Shown piece after piece: positions 40,334 to 51,235 of a stretch of DNA of 64,000 nt. The notes beneath the pieces are model-generated. The model was not told where the DNA came from. It was given only the letters and a program-made list of their open reading frames with translations, and did not search any database. Each line of letters opens with the position of its first letter. Within the stretch, counting starts at the first letter, position 1. This DNA is from Actinocorallia herbida (GTDB taxonomy: Bacteria > Actinomycetota > Actinomycetes > Streptosporangiales > Streptosporangiaceae). The stretch lies in the NCBI RefSeq assembly GCF_003751225.1, contig NZ_RJKE01000001.1, positions 9,610,001 through 9,674,000 on the forward strand, given 5' to 3'. Both the position numbers and the translations under genes were made by a program.

Positions 40334-41845
40334 TCAGCCGAACGGGACGGTGAGGGAGCCGCCGGTGAGGGTCGTGGTGGTGGCCCTGGCCGCGGTGGTG
40401 CGGTAGCGGGGGTCGACGGTGTCGATGACGAGGGTGAGGCGGTGGCCCTTGGCGAGCTTCCAGCGGATGGGCTGGAGGGGCAGGGTCAGCGCCCGTGGCC
40501 GGCCGGGGGTGGCGCCGCGCAGGCTGTACGGGACATGGGTGACGAGGCGGGCCCGGCCGTCCGGGGCCTCGTCGTAGAGGTAGGCGAAGATCGTCGTCTT
40601 GCGCGCCGACGGGGTCAGGGTCGTGCGCAGGACGGGCGCGCCGCTGACGACCGTGCGCGCCTTGACGGCAGGCATGCGGTGGACCAGGGCGTGCGCGCGG
40701 TCCACCTCGGCGGGCTTGATCGTCCAGTGGATCCCGGCCTGCGCCGCGATCCCGGTGGCCTCGACGATCCCGCTGTCGGCGACGGTGTTGACCCCCGCGG
40801 CGATCTTCGTGCGCCCCGCCGGCAGCGGGTAGCGACGGGTCCGCTCGGTCTGCGCGCTCCACGAGGGGAAGTAGCTCCAGGAACCGCCGTTGTTCGGCTT
40901 CAGCGCGACCGGACCGGCGGCGCCGATGCCGTTCTTGCGGCCGCGCAGGTACCTGTCGAACCACTTGCGGGTCTGGGTCCAGGTCTCGTTGGGCAGGCCG
41001 AGCGCGCCCAGGGCCTCGGGGGTGCCGTGGTCGCCCGCCTGGAACGTCAGGCGCTTGGGCACTTTCAGCCGGTTGAAGAAGTCGACGTACTGGGCCGGCG
41101 GGAAGATGCCGTCCTGCCAGCCGTTGGCGAGCATGATCGCGGGCTTGGAGGCGTTGATCCGCTTGACGTAATTGGCGGCGCCCCTGATCGAGGCGAGTTC
41201 GACCGCGGTGCCGAACCTGTCTTCGAGGTAGCCGTCCTGGACGGTCAGGTAGTCCGCGCCCGGCTTGCCGGTGACGTGCCCGACCGACAGCAGCAGCGCC
41301 GCGGTCTGCTCGCTCACCGTCTCGTGCTGGTAGAGCGAGTCGGGCAGGCTGGCCCAGCCGCTCATCGCCGACACCGCCCGGATCCGCGGGTCGTGGGCCG
41401 CCCCGAGCAGGGAGATCCCGGCGCCGTAGGAGATGCCCGCCGCGCCGATCTTCCGGCGGTCGGCCCTGGTGTGCGCGAGCGACCAGTCGATGACCTTGCT
41501 GAGGTCGCCGACGTCGGGCCGGCCCGCGATCTCGATGCGGCCTCCGGAGTCCCAGAAGCCGCGCGAGGTGTAGGCGACGACCGTGTAGCCCGCCTCGGCG
41601 AACTTCGCGGCCGCGCCCGCGTACTCGGCGTGGAAGAGCGACCAGCTCGCGGGCATGACGATCAGGGGGAACGGGCCTTCGCCCTTCGGCCGGTAGACCA
41701 GGGCCTTGAGCGGCGTGCCCCCGTGGCCGGGGATCGTCCGGTAGGCCGAGGTGTACCCGGCGTCCGCGGCGGCCGGGGGCGCGGCCGCCAGGGCGCTGAG
41801 CAGCATCGCCGCGACGATGGCGGCGAGGGTGGTCGTTCCGCGCAC
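40334..41845 (-). CDS. Secreted CocE/NonD- or X-Pro dipeptidyl-peptidase-type hydrolase
   Basis: A 503-aa exported serine hydrolase. Signal peptide residues 1–~28 (LAAIVAAMLLSALAAAPPAAADA, AxA-type cleavage). The alpha/beta fold includes FPLIVMPASWSLF, AYTSRGFWDSGG and nucleophile GISYGAG. The last ~170 residues form the jelly-roll C-terminal domain of the CocE/X-Pro family (LPLQPIRWKLAKGHRLTLVIDTVDPRY). GTG 41845 follows GAGGAGG. A second exported hydrolase of this kind is at 59643–61169. Substrate (ester, peptide) unknown. Confidence 0.85.
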   Translation of the reverse strand: MRGTTTLAAIVAAMLLSALAAAPPAAADAGYTSAYRTIPGHGGTPLKALVYRPKGEGPFPLIVMPASWSLFHAEYAGAAAKFAEAGYTVVAYTSRGFWDSGGRIEIAGRPDVGDLSKVIDWSLAHTRADRRKIGAAGISYGAGISLLGAAHDPRIRAVSAMSGWASLPDSLYQHETVSEQTAALLLSVGHVTGKPGADYLTVQDGYLEDRFGTAVELASIRGAANYVKRINASKPAIMLANGWQDGIFPPAQYVDFFNRLKVPKRLTFQAGDHGTPEALGALGLPNETWTQTRKWFDRYLRGRKNGIGAAGPVALKPNNGGSWSYFPSWSAQTERTRRYPLPAGRTKIAAGVNTVADSGIVEATGIAAQAGIHWTIKPAEVDRAHALVHRMPAVKARTVVSGAPVLRTTLTPSARKTTIFAYLYDEAPDGRARLVTHVPYSLRGATPGRPRALTLPLQPIRWKLAKGHRLTLVIDTVDPRYRTTAARATTTTLTGGSLTVPFG

Positions 41846-41882
41846 GCGGCACCTCCTCTTTACTCGTCGGTAACGTCTCCAG

Positions 41883-41933
41883 AAGTAAAGAACCGCTTAC
41901 TTGTGAGGAATAGGGCGTTCTGTTATAGAACAT
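41883..41933. promoter_or_regulatory. Inverted repeats upstream of the secreted hydrolase
   Basis: AAGTAA-N8-TTACTT (41883–41902) and GTTCT-GTTAT-AGAAC (41919–41933) lie in the AT-rich divergent promoter region. They resemble regulator sites, but no matching regulator can be named. Confidence 0.4.
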
Positions 41934-41962
41934 GGGATCTAATATGTGCTTAACAGAGGGCT

Positions 41963-41977
41963 ACTACGGGGCGTAGT
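41963..41977. promoter_or_regulatory. Probable BlaI operator
   Basis: ACTACG-GGG-CGTAGT, a perfect palindrome 10 bp upstream of the TAGAAT −10 box (41988–41993). BlaI/MecI-family repressors bind palindromes with TACxx…GTA cores, so the downstream blaI gene probably controls itself here. Confidence 0.7.
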
Positions 41978-41987
41978 GACCGGGAGG

Positions 41988-41993
41988 TAGAAT
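41988..41993 (+). promoter_or_regulatory. −10 box of blaI-like gene (leaderless)
   Basis: TAGAAT ending 7 nt before GTG 42001. Confidence 0.65.
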
Positions 41994-42000
41994 CCGTCTT

Positions 42001-42351
42001 GTGAAGGGTTTGGGAGAGCTTGAACGCGCCGTGATGGAGATCCTCTGGGCACGGGAGGAACCGGCCACGGCGCGCGACGTCAGCCGCGCGCTCGCCGATC
42101 GGGACCTCGCCCACACCACGGTGATGACCGTGCTCGACCGCCTGGCCAAGAAGGACTTCCTCGTCCGCGAGCGCTCAGGCCGTGCCTGGGCGTACCGCCC
42201 CGCCGAGTCCCGCGAGGGCTATGTCGCCGAGCTCATGCTGGGCGCGCTGGCCATGAGCGGGGACCGGGACGCCGCTCTCGCCCATTTCGCCCGCTCGGTG
42301 AGCGGCGACGAGGCGGCCGCGCTCCGGCGCGTCCTAGAGGAGCTCGAGTGA
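42001..42351 (+). CDS. BlaI/MecI/CopY family transcriptional repressor
   Basis: A 116-aa winged-helix repressor (LGELERAVMEILWAREEPATARDVSRAL … HTTVMTVLDRLAKKDFLVRERSGRAWAYRP) with a helical dimerisation tail (residues ~75–116). In the BlaR1/BlaI paradigm a membrane metalloprotease cleaves the repressor. The next gene encodes such an M56 protease, 37 nt downstream. GTG 42001 is leaderless. No beta-lactamase or PBP gene is adjacent, so the regulon lies elsewhere. Confidence 0.92.
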   Translation: MKGLGELERAVMEILWAREEPATARDVSRALADRDLAHTTVMTVLDRLAKKDFLVRERSGRAWAYRPAESREGYVAELMLGALAMSGDRDAALAHFARSVSGDEAAALRRVLEELE

Positions 42352-42388
42352 CCACGCCGTCCCCCCACCAGAGTCCGCGAGCCATCCC

Positions 42389-43270
42389 ATGAGCATCTGG
42401 GTCGGGCTCGCGCTCATCGCACTGGTGACGGTGCCCGCGGCCGGCCTTCTCGCCCGCGCCGAATGGACCTGGCGCACCCCGCGCACAGGCATTCTGCTGT
42501 GGCAGGCGCTCGGCCTCGCCTGGGGTCTCGCCTCCATCGGCACCCTGCTGGGCTTCGCCCTGGAGCCGCTGGGCCGCGGTGTCCTGCATGGCCTGTTCCT
42601 CCTTCCCGATGACGGGTTGCATCTGTCGCTGCCGCGCCAGATCGCGCTGCTCGCGGGCATGGCGCTCGCCGGCTCGCTGATCGGCTCGCTGCTGCTGGCC
42701 GGCTTCCGTGTCGTCCGCGCCCGTGCCCGGCACCGCGCGCTGCTGCGGCTGATCGCCGACCGAGGCCGCCGCAAGGGCGCCCTGGTCGTCGACCATCCGG
42801 ACGCCGCCGCCTACTGCGTCCCGGGCATGCGCTCGAAGATCGTCATCAGCGCGGGCACGCTGGAGCTACTCGACGACGGGGAGCTGGAAGCGGTCCTCGC
42901 CCATGAGCTCGCCCACGCGCGCGAGCGCCATGACCTGGTGCTGTTGCCCTTCACCTCCCTTCCGCGGATCGGCTTCGTCGCGCGGATCCTCGACTCGGTG
43001 GCGCTGCTCATCGAGATGCGGGCCGACGACCGTGCCCTGCGGCACCGCTCGCCCAAGGAACTCGCCAAGGCGCTCATCCGCTTCGCCACGGCCCCCTCGG
43101 CCTCGGCCCCCTCGTGCGCCCTGGCCGTCGCCCATGAGGGCGGGGCGGTCATGGCGCGCGTCCAGCGCCTGCTGCACCCCGCGCCGCGGTCCACGATGGT
43201 GCGTTCCGCCGCATTGCTCTCCTCCCTTCTCCTGGTCCTTGCCCCGCTCGGGCTCTGGACCATCTACTGA
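42389..43270 (+). CDS. M56 family membrane metallopeptidase (BlaR1-like, no sensor domain)
   Basis: A 293-aa polytopic zinc protease: three or so TM helices before the catalytic motif HELAHARERHD (HExxH), and one more at the C-terminus. It lacks the extracellular penicillin-binding domain of BlaR1, as is usual in actinobacteria, so the stimulus is unknown. ATG 42389 lies downstream of the blaI-like gene, with which it probably forms a pair. Role in cleaving the repressor is inference from the family. Confidence 0.88.
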   Translation: MSIWVGLALIALVTVPAAGLLARAEWTWRTPRTGILLWQALGLAWGLASIGTLLGFALEPLGRGVLHGLFLLPDDGLHLSLPRQIALLAGMALAGSLIGSLLLAGFRVVRARARHRALLRLIADRGRRKGALVVDHPDAAAYCVPGMRSKIVISAGTLELLDDGELEAVLAHELAHARERHDLVLLPFTSLPRIGFVARILDSVALLIEMRADDRALRHRSPKELAKALIRFATAPSASAPSCALAVAHEGGAVMARVQRLLHPAPRSTMVRSAALLSSLLLVLAPLGLWTIY

Positions 43271-43508
43271 CCTCCGGCCGCTCTCCCGGCCAGGTCAGCC
43301 CAGTCTCCACACTTCTTTTCAAGATCGCTCAGCGGCCTGTGGACAACTTCTGAAAGCCCTTGTACGCCGGGGCTTCAGGCGATGAAGGCGGTGCGGCGGA
43401 CGGCCGCGGACAGTTCCGCGAATTCGGGCACTCTGTCCCGATCGTCCCGGTAGAGTTTTTTGCTATACCCGGTCGGGTTCCGGGGATTTTGGCCGGGAGT
43501 GTGGCGAT
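43271..43508. other. Intergenic stretch
   Basis: 238 bp with a T-rich patch and a TATACC box (around 43465) that may be the promoter of the SGNH gene. No gene or repeat seen. Confidence 0.5.
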
Positions 43509-44231
43509 TTGCGGGTGACGCTGCTCGGATCGGTGCTGGCACTCGCGCTGAGCGGGTGCGCCGGAGGGGCCGGAACCCCGGCGGGCGCGCACACCGTTGA
43601 GGCGCCCGCGCCCCCGCCCGCGCGTGCTCCCGTCGTGCTGTTCCTGGGCGACAGCTACACGGCCGGATACCGGGACGTGGAAGCCGAGCAGACGTATGCG
43701 GGAGTCCTGTCACGGAAGCTGGGCTGGCAGCCCGTCATCGGCGGGTACCCGGGCACGGGATTCCTCGCCGAAGGCAAGATCGGCAAGAACTTCGGCAGGC
43801 TCTTCGCCGACCAGCTCCGCTGGCGTCCCGCGCCCGACCTCGTACTGATCGTCGGAGGCCACAACGACGCCCTGCGCGACCCCGCCCCGGCCGCCCTCGA
43901 CGCGGCGGTCCACGGCCTCCTCGACGACGTGCGGACGACCTGGCCGGGCGTCTCCCTGGTCGTCATCGGCCCGATCTGGGGCGGCACCCCGCCGGACCGC
44001 GCCCTGGCCGTCCGCGACACGGTCCGGGACGCCGCCGCGGCCGGCGCGGTCCCCTTCGTCGACCCGCTCGCCGAGGAATGGTTCACCGGCGACGTCAGCG
44101 ACGGCACGGGCAACGCCCCCGCCTACATCGGCCGCGACGAAGCCCACCCGACCGCCGACGGGCACGCCTACCTCGCCGACCGCGTCGCCGCGTCGCTCAC
44201 CGCCCTCGGCGTCCAGAATCCGGGAGACTGA
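43509..44231 (+). CDS. SGNH/GDSL hydrolase lipoprotein
   Basis: A 240-aa exported esterase-like protein. Start TTG 43509 follows GGGAG at 9 nt; GTG 43515 is an alternative. Lipoprotein signal with lipobox LSGC, then a Pro/Ala linker. Catalytic blocks: I, LFLGDSYTAGY (nucleophile Ser in GDS); III, VGGHNDA; V, DEAHPTADGH (Asp/His). This is an SGNH fold acting on esters or acetyl groups, possibly cell-wall glycans. Substrate unknown. Confidence 0.85.
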   Translation: MRVTLLGSVLALALSGCAGGAGTPAGAHTVEAPAPPPARAPVVLFLGDSYTAGYRDVEAEQTYAGVLSRKLGWQPVIGGYPGTGFLAEGKIGKNFGRLFADQLRWRPAPDLVLIVGGHNDALRDPAPAALDAAVHGLLDDVRTTWPGVSLVVIGPIWGGTPPDRALAVRDTVRDAAAAGAVPFVDPLAEEWFTGDVSDGTGNAPAYIGRDEAHPTADGHAYLADRVAASLTALGVQNPGD

Positions 44232-44243
44232 CCGGCCGACGGC

Positions 44244-44576
44244 CTACCAGGGCCCGTACGGCCCCATCCTGCGCCCGTCGCCGGACCCGTACTCCTTCAC
44301 CGCCGGGCGCACATCCGCCAGGTAGATCACCGCGGCCACGAACGCGGCGATCGCGAAGATCCCGAGCGTCGTCACCTGCCCGACCACGGCGAGCAGCCCG
44401 AAGAAGACGGCGACACCGAGGATGATCAACCAGAGCTTCTTCGTCTGCTTGTTCGCCGCCGGGAACGCGTCGGCGGGCCGCCGCGTCGCGTCGATCAGCG
44501 CCCACGCCTCCAGCGCGAACGCGATGATCGCGAGCACGTAGAAGACCAGTTGCAACCCACCATGAACCAAGTTCAT
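44244..44576 (-). CDS. DUF2516 family membrane protein
   Basis: A 110-aa protein with an N-terminal TM (about residues 8–28), a basic loop with ATRRPADAFPAANKQTKKLW, and two more TM segments. ATG 44576 follows GGAAAGGTG. The loop pattern (EAWALIDATRRPADAFPAA) is what identifies DUF2516, a common actinobacterial family of unknown function. Convergent with the SGNH gene (12-bp gap). Confidence 0.82.
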   Translation of the reverse strand: MNLVHGGLQLVFYVLAIIAFALEAWALIDATRRPADAFPAANKQTKKLWLIILGVAVFFGLLAVVGQVTTLGIFAIAAFVAAVIYLADVRPAVKEYGSGDGRRMGPYGPW

Positions 44577-44662
44577 CGCCGCATCACCTTTCCTCAAGCC
44601 CTCCCGCCACACTACAAAAGATTCCCCACCCCGCCCTCCCCCGCGAAGCCCCCACCACACAG

Positions 44663-44702
44663 CGAAGGGCCCCTGACCAGTTCCCTGGTCAGGGGCCCTT
44701 CG
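44663..44702 (-). terminator. Terminator of tRNA-Tyr
   Basis: Perfect 18-bp stem (arms 44663–44680 and 44685–44702, loop TTCC) immediately beyond the tRNA-Tyr 3' end. Confidence 0.85.
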
Positions 44703-44710
44703 TTCGCAAG

Positions 44711-44792
<82 letters not shown>

Positions 44793-44921
44793 GTGTGTCG
44801 CTTGCGACGTCAGAAATACTAGCGGATCCGGGGAGTGGTCGGCACGCGGGTTGTGGGACGGGGCCGGGGCGGGGGCTGAGAGACTGGGGGGATCAAGGTT
44901 GGTGAAGGTGAGGAGCTGGGT

Positions 44922-45416
44922 GTGGCTGGGGACAGTTCGTTCGACATCGTGTCGAAGCTGGACAAGCAGGAGACCGACAACGCGCTGAACCAGGCGGTGA
45001 AGGAGGTGGGGAACCGCTTCGACTTCCGCAATGTCGACGCCGGGATCCGCTGGTCGGGTGAGGCCATCGAGATCCAGGCGAACAGCGAGGAGCGGGCGCT
45101 GGCCGTCCTCGACGTGTTCAAGGAGAAGCTGATCAAGCGCGGCCTGTCGCTGAAGATCCTCGACGCGGGGGAGCCGAAGGCCTCGGGCAAGCTCTACAAG
45201 ATCGGAGTGAACCTCAAGGAGGGGATCTCCCAGGAGAACGCGAAGAAGATCAGCAAGATCATCCGCGAAGAGGGTCCCAAGGGCGTCAAGGCCCAGATCC
45301 AGGGTGAGGAGCTGCGGGTCAGCTCCAAGAAGCGCGACGAGCTCCAGGAGGTCATCGCGCTCCTGAAGGGCAAGGAGGACCTCGACGTCGCCCTTCAGTT
45401 CGTGAACTACCGCTGA
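44922..45416 (+). CDS. yajQ: YajQ family cyclic-di-GMP/nucleotide-binding protein
   Basis: A 164-aa protein of two ferredoxin-like domains. It begins with the invariant [18 protein letters not shown], followed by EVGNRFDFR and [14 protein letters not shown], and ends [12 protein letters not shown]. YajQ proteins in Xanthomonas bind c-di-GMP and act on transcription; the actinobacterial role is not settled. GTG 44922 follows GGTGAGGAG. Confidence 0.95.
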   Translation: MAGDSSFDIVSKLDKQETDNALNQAVKEVGNRFDFRNVDAGIRWSGEAIEIQANSEERALAVLDVFKEKLIKRGLSLKILDAGEPKASGKLYKIGVNLKEGISQENAKKISKIIREEGPKGVKAQIQGEELRVSSKKRDELQEVIALLKGKEDLDVALQFVNYR

Positions 45417-45557
45417 GCGAGCGGGTGGCGCCGGACCGGGCGGCGGACGGTGGTCCGCCCGCCGCCGATCCCGGCGTGCCGCGGCGCGGGCGCGGACGGC
45501 CCCGGGCGGGCCGACACTCCCGCCCGGATGAGGTCCGCGCGTCCCGCGGCCGCGGCG

Positions 45558-45959
45558 CTAGGCCGCCGCTTCGGCCTCGATGGCCTCGACGACCCGGTCC
45601 CACTGCGGCCGGTCGGCCCAGGTCCGGGTGGCGGGGACCTTCTTGCGGTCGCCGTCGGCCTTGACGAGGTAGATGCGCCCGCCTTCGACGACGAGCCGTT
45701 CCGGCCCGCGAGGCCGGAAGGTGCGCGCCGCCCGGCCGGAGCCCGCGACGAGCGTCCCGGTGGAGGGGTCATAGGCGAGATGCCGTTGCGTCAGGAAACG
45801 CACCCCGAGCGCCAGAAGCGTGAGAACGGGGATGAACCCCCGGATCCCCGCGGTTTCGATCACCGCGACCGTCGCGCCGGCGATGACGATCGCCGACGCC
45901 ACGAAGCCCCAGCCGATCACGGGGTTGAACCTGACGTCGATCTCTCCTGATGTGCTCAT
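45558..45959 (-). CDS. Hypothetical membrane protein with PH-like domain
   Basis: A 133-aa protein: short N-terminus (STSGEIDVRFNP), two adjacent TM helices (about residues 16–58), then a soluble C-terminal half (YDPSTGTLVAGSGRAARTFRPRGPERLVVEGGRIYLVKADGDRKKVPATRTWADRPQW) patterned like a small beta-sandwich/PH domain. ATG 45959 follows GGGAGGCGG. Function unknown. Divergent from the kdp locus. Confidence 0.7.
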   Translation of the reverse strand: MSTSGEIDVRFNPVIGWGFVASAIVIAGATVAVIETAGIRGFIPVLTLLALGVRFLTQRHLAYDPSTGTLVAGSGRAARTFRPRGPERLVVEGGRIYLVKADGDRKKVPATRTWADRPQWDRVVEAIEAEAAA

Positions 45960-46167
45960 CTTCCGCCTCCCGGGCGTACCGCACTTCGAGCGCGCCGAAG
46001 GCTCCCGCTGGGCCTCGCAGTCCCTACCGCCCTCACGGAGACGCGCGCAGCCATCGTCTTGGGGGACGTGACACCCCGGCATGGGCCTCCGGTCCCGGTG
46101 CGGCCGGGAATCTTGAGCGAACGCGGCCAGGGGCCATCGGGGGCGGTCCCAGATCGGCCGTACAGGG

Positions 46168-46233
46168 TTCCGAAGGGGGTCGCGTAGGGAACGCGTCAAG
46201 ATTCCGCGAGGGTCCCGTAGGGAAGCCGTCAGG
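46168..46233 (+). promoter_or_regulatory. Tandem direct repeat upstream of kdp (candidate KdpE site)
   Basis: Two imperfect copies of a ~33-nt unit (46168–46200, 46202–46233). The cores GTAGGGAACGCGTCA (46184) and GTAGGGAAGCCGTCA (46217) differ at only two of 15 positions and are 33 bp apart, about three helical turns, so would lie on one face. They are ~85 bp upstream of the first kdp ORF. Binding by KdpE is inference. 45960–46167 shows no gene. Confidence 0.55.
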
Positions 46234-46318
46234 GGACGTCAGAACGGGCAAAAACGGGTGTTGTCTGCGATGGCAAGAACTCAATGAGCCCGGTCCCCGG
46301 GCCGTTCCAGGAGAAGTC

Positions 46319-46402
46319 ATGGCAGATCTCGCTCTGATCGCGCTGACCCTCGCGGTCTTCGCGGTCCTCGGCCTCGTGGTGAAGGCGGTGGGCCGGCTGT
46401 GA
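46319..46402 (+). CDS. Small membrane peptide preceding kdpF (27 aa)
   Basis: ATG 46319 follows AGGAG by 5 nt. The 27-residue product is one hydrophobic helix (ADLALIALTLAVFAVLGL) with a basic end (KAVGRL). The TGA stop overlaps the GTG start of kdpF (GTGA), so the two small genes are translationally coupled. It differs from KdpF in sequence and topology of charges. Possibly an additional small subunit or assembly factor of the Kdp complex; no named family recognised. Confidence 0.7.
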   Translation: MADLALIALTLAVFAVLGLVVKAVGRL

Positions 46403-46488
46403 GCGCAGAGAACATCGTCGGCCTGGTGCTGGCCATCGGGCTCGTCGTCCTCCTCGTCATCGCCCTGCTGCGTCCGGAGAAGTTCTAG
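46399..46488 (+). CDS. kdpF: K+-transporting ATPase subunit F
   Basis: 29 aa: SAENIVGLVLAIGL… helix ending in the family's RPEKF. In E. coli KdpF is a small helix that stabilises KdpA in the complex. GTG 46399 overlaps the preceding small ORF; the stop abuts the ATG of kdpA. Confidence 0.92.
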   Translation: MSAENIVGLVLAIGLVVLLVIALLRPEKF

Positions 46489-48152
46489 ATGAGCTCCACG
46501 ACCGCCGGGATCCTCTTCATCGGGTCCCTCATCCTTGCCCTGGCGCTGGTGCACGTGCCTTTGGGCGACTACATGCACCGCGTCTTCACGTCCTCCAAGC
46601 ACTCGCGTCTGGAGCGCGGCGTCTACAAGGCGGTGGGCGTCGATCCCGACGGGGAGCAGACGTGGAGCGTCTACGCCAAGAGCGTGCTCGCCTTCTCGCT
46701 GGTCTCCGTGCTCGTCGTCTACGGGCTGCAAAGGCTGCAGAGCCACCTGCTGCTCAGCCTGGGCTTCGAGAACGTCACCTCGCACGTCGCGTGGAACACC
46801 GCGATCAGCTTCGTCACCAACACCAACTGGCAGGCCTACTCCGGTGAGAACACCATGGGGTACCTCGTCCAGATGACGGCGCTGGCCGTGCAGAACTTCG
46901 TCTCCGCGGCCGTCGGCATCGCCGTCGCGATCGCGTTCGTGCGCGGGCTGGTCCGGCGCCGCACGTCCGAGCTCGGCAACTTCTGGGTCGACCTGACCCG
47001 CGGCGTCCTGCGCGTCCTGCTGCCGATCGCCGCGGTCGGCGCGCTCGTCCTCATCGCGGGCGGCGCGATCCAGAACTTCGCCGACCCGCACAGCGTCGCG
47101 ACGCTGACCGGCGGCTCGCAGACGATCACCGGCGGCCCGGTGGCGTCGCAGGAGGTCATCAAGGAACTCGGCACGAACGGCGGTGGCTTCTACAACGCCA
47201 ACTCCGCCCACCCGTTCGAGAACCCCACGGCCTGGACGAACTGGTTCGAGATCTTCCTGCTGCTGGTGATCCCGTTCACACTGCCCCGCACCTTCGGCCG
47301 GATGGTCGGCGACAAGCGGCAGGGTTACGCGATCCTCGCGGTCATGGGCACGCTCGCCCTGCTGAGCGTCATCGCGCTGAACGCCGCGCAGATCGCCCAC
47401 CACGGCACCGTGCCGGAAGCCGTGGCCGCCGCGACCGAGGGCACCGAGACGCGGTTCGGCGTCTCGAACTCCGCGACGTTCGCCGCCGCGACCACCCTGA
47501 CCTCGACGGGCGCCGTCAACTCCTTCCACGACTCCTACACCTCGCTCGGCGGCGCGGTGACGATGCTCAACATGATGGTCGGCGAGGTCGCGCCCGGCGG
47601 TGTGGGCTCCGGCCTGTACGGCATGCTCATCCTCGCGATCATCACGGTGTTCGTCGCCGGGCTCATGGTCGGGCGGACGCCGGAGTACCTCGGCAAGAAG
47701 ATCGGCGCGCGCGAGATGAAGCTCGCCTCGCTGTACTTCCTCACCACGCCGGTCCTCGTCCTCGTCGGGACGGCCATCGCGATGGCGTTCCCAGGACCGC
47801 GCGCGAGCATGCTGAACTCCGGCCCGCACGGTCTGTCGGAGGTGCTCTACGCGTTCACGTCGGCGGCCAACAACAACGGGTCGGCCTTCGCGGGCATCAC
47901 CGTGAACACGCCGTTCTACGACGTGGCGCTGGGGCTGGCGATGATCTTCGGGCGGTTCCTGCCGATCATCCTCGCGCTGGCCCTGGCCGGGTCGCTGGCC
48001 CGTCAGACGCCCGTCCCGGCCTCCCAGGGCACGCTGCCCACGCACCGGCCGCAGTTCGTCGGCATGGTCGCGGGCGTCACCCTCATCCTCGTCGCCCTCA
48101 CCTTCTTCCCCGCGCTGGCCCTCGGGCCCCTCGCGGAAGGGATCCACCTGTG

Positions 48153-48153
<1 letters not shown>
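46489..48153 (+). CDS. kdpA: K+-transporting ATPase, channel-like subunit A
   Basis: A 554-aa SKT-superfamily subunit that selects K+ with nanomolar affinity. Four pore-loop repeats are visible, for example [35 protein letters not shown] and [12 protein letters not shown]. Membrane-embedded throughout. ATG 46489 abuts kdpF. Its stop overlaps the start of kdpB. Confidence 0.97.
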
Positions 48154-50260
<2,107 letters not shown>

Positions 50261-50261
<1 letters not shown>

Positions 50262-51160
50262 TGAACACACTGCCCGGCTGGCTCCGCCAGCACGTCGCCG
50301 CGCTGAGGGCGCTCGTCGTCTTCACCGTCGTCCTGGGCCTCGCCTACCCGCTCGCCATCACGGCGATCGCGCAGGTGCCCGGCTTGAGGGACAAGGCCGA
50401 CGGTTCCCTTATCTCCTCCGGAAGCGCACTGATAGGCCAGTCGTTCACCGACGCCGAAGGCAACCCGCTCAAGCAGTACTTCCAGAGCCGGGCGTCCAAC
50501 GCGGGCGACGGCTACGACCCGATGGCGACGTCCGCGAGCAATCTCGGCCCCGAGGACGTCGTGGACACCCTGCCCGACCCGGCGCTGGTCGCGGCGGGCA
50601 AGGAGGACGAGAACGCCAGGACCTCCCTGCTGACGACGGTGTGCACCCGCAGCGTCGAAGTGGGCGCCCTGGAGGGCGTGGACGGCTCCCGGCCTTACTG
50701 CACCGAGGCCGGCGTCGGCGCCGTCCTGTCGGTGCTGGGGCCGCGGGACGCGTCCGGGGTCGTCTCCCGGCCGACCGAGGTCGTCAGCGTCAACGAGGCA
50801 TGCCCCGCCGTGCCCTTCGTCGCGGAGTACAAGGGCGTCAAGGTCGAGTGCGCGACGTACGGCGAGGATTACTCGACCGGGCAGATCGTGCCCGTCCGCG
50901 GTGACGCCCCCGCCGCCCCCGCGGTGCCCGCCGACGCGGTGACCGCCAGCGGCTCCGGGCTCGACCCGCACATCTCGGTCGATTACGCCAAAATCCAGGC
51001 GCGGCGCGTCGCGGAGACCCGCGGTCTGCCCGTCGCCGAGGTCCAGGAGCTCATCGAGGCGCACACGACGGGCCGTGCCCTCGGCTTCATGGGCGAACCC
51101 GTGGTGAACGTGCTGGAGTTGAACACCGCGCTGGACCGGACCGCGCCCTTCCAGGGCTGA
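50261..51160 (+). CDS. kdpC: K+-transporting ATPase subunit C, with a ~100-aa insertion
   Basis: A 299-aa KdpC, against ~190 in E. coli. It keeps the N-terminal TM (about 15–38), the [10 protein letters not shown] … [15 protein letters not shown] and SNLGPED segments, and the C-terminal [27 protein letters not shown] and [12 protein letters not shown]. Between them, about residues 105–225, is an extra region with four cysteines ([28 protein letters not shown]) and few charged repeats. It faces outside the membrane and may carry disulfides. Frame and composition are continuous, so it is a domain, not an error. Confidence 0.92.
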
Positions 51161-51235
51161 GACGGACCAGGCCGTAGGACACGGGCCGCCCAGCGCGCGC
51201 TGGGCGGCCCGTCCGGACGAGGAAGGAAGGACGCC

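Noticed and set aside
45960-46318. c-di-AMP (ydaO) or K+ riboswitch upstream of kdp
   Set aside because: I looked for conserved riboswitch landmarks and found only direct repeats; nothing supports a known riboswitch.
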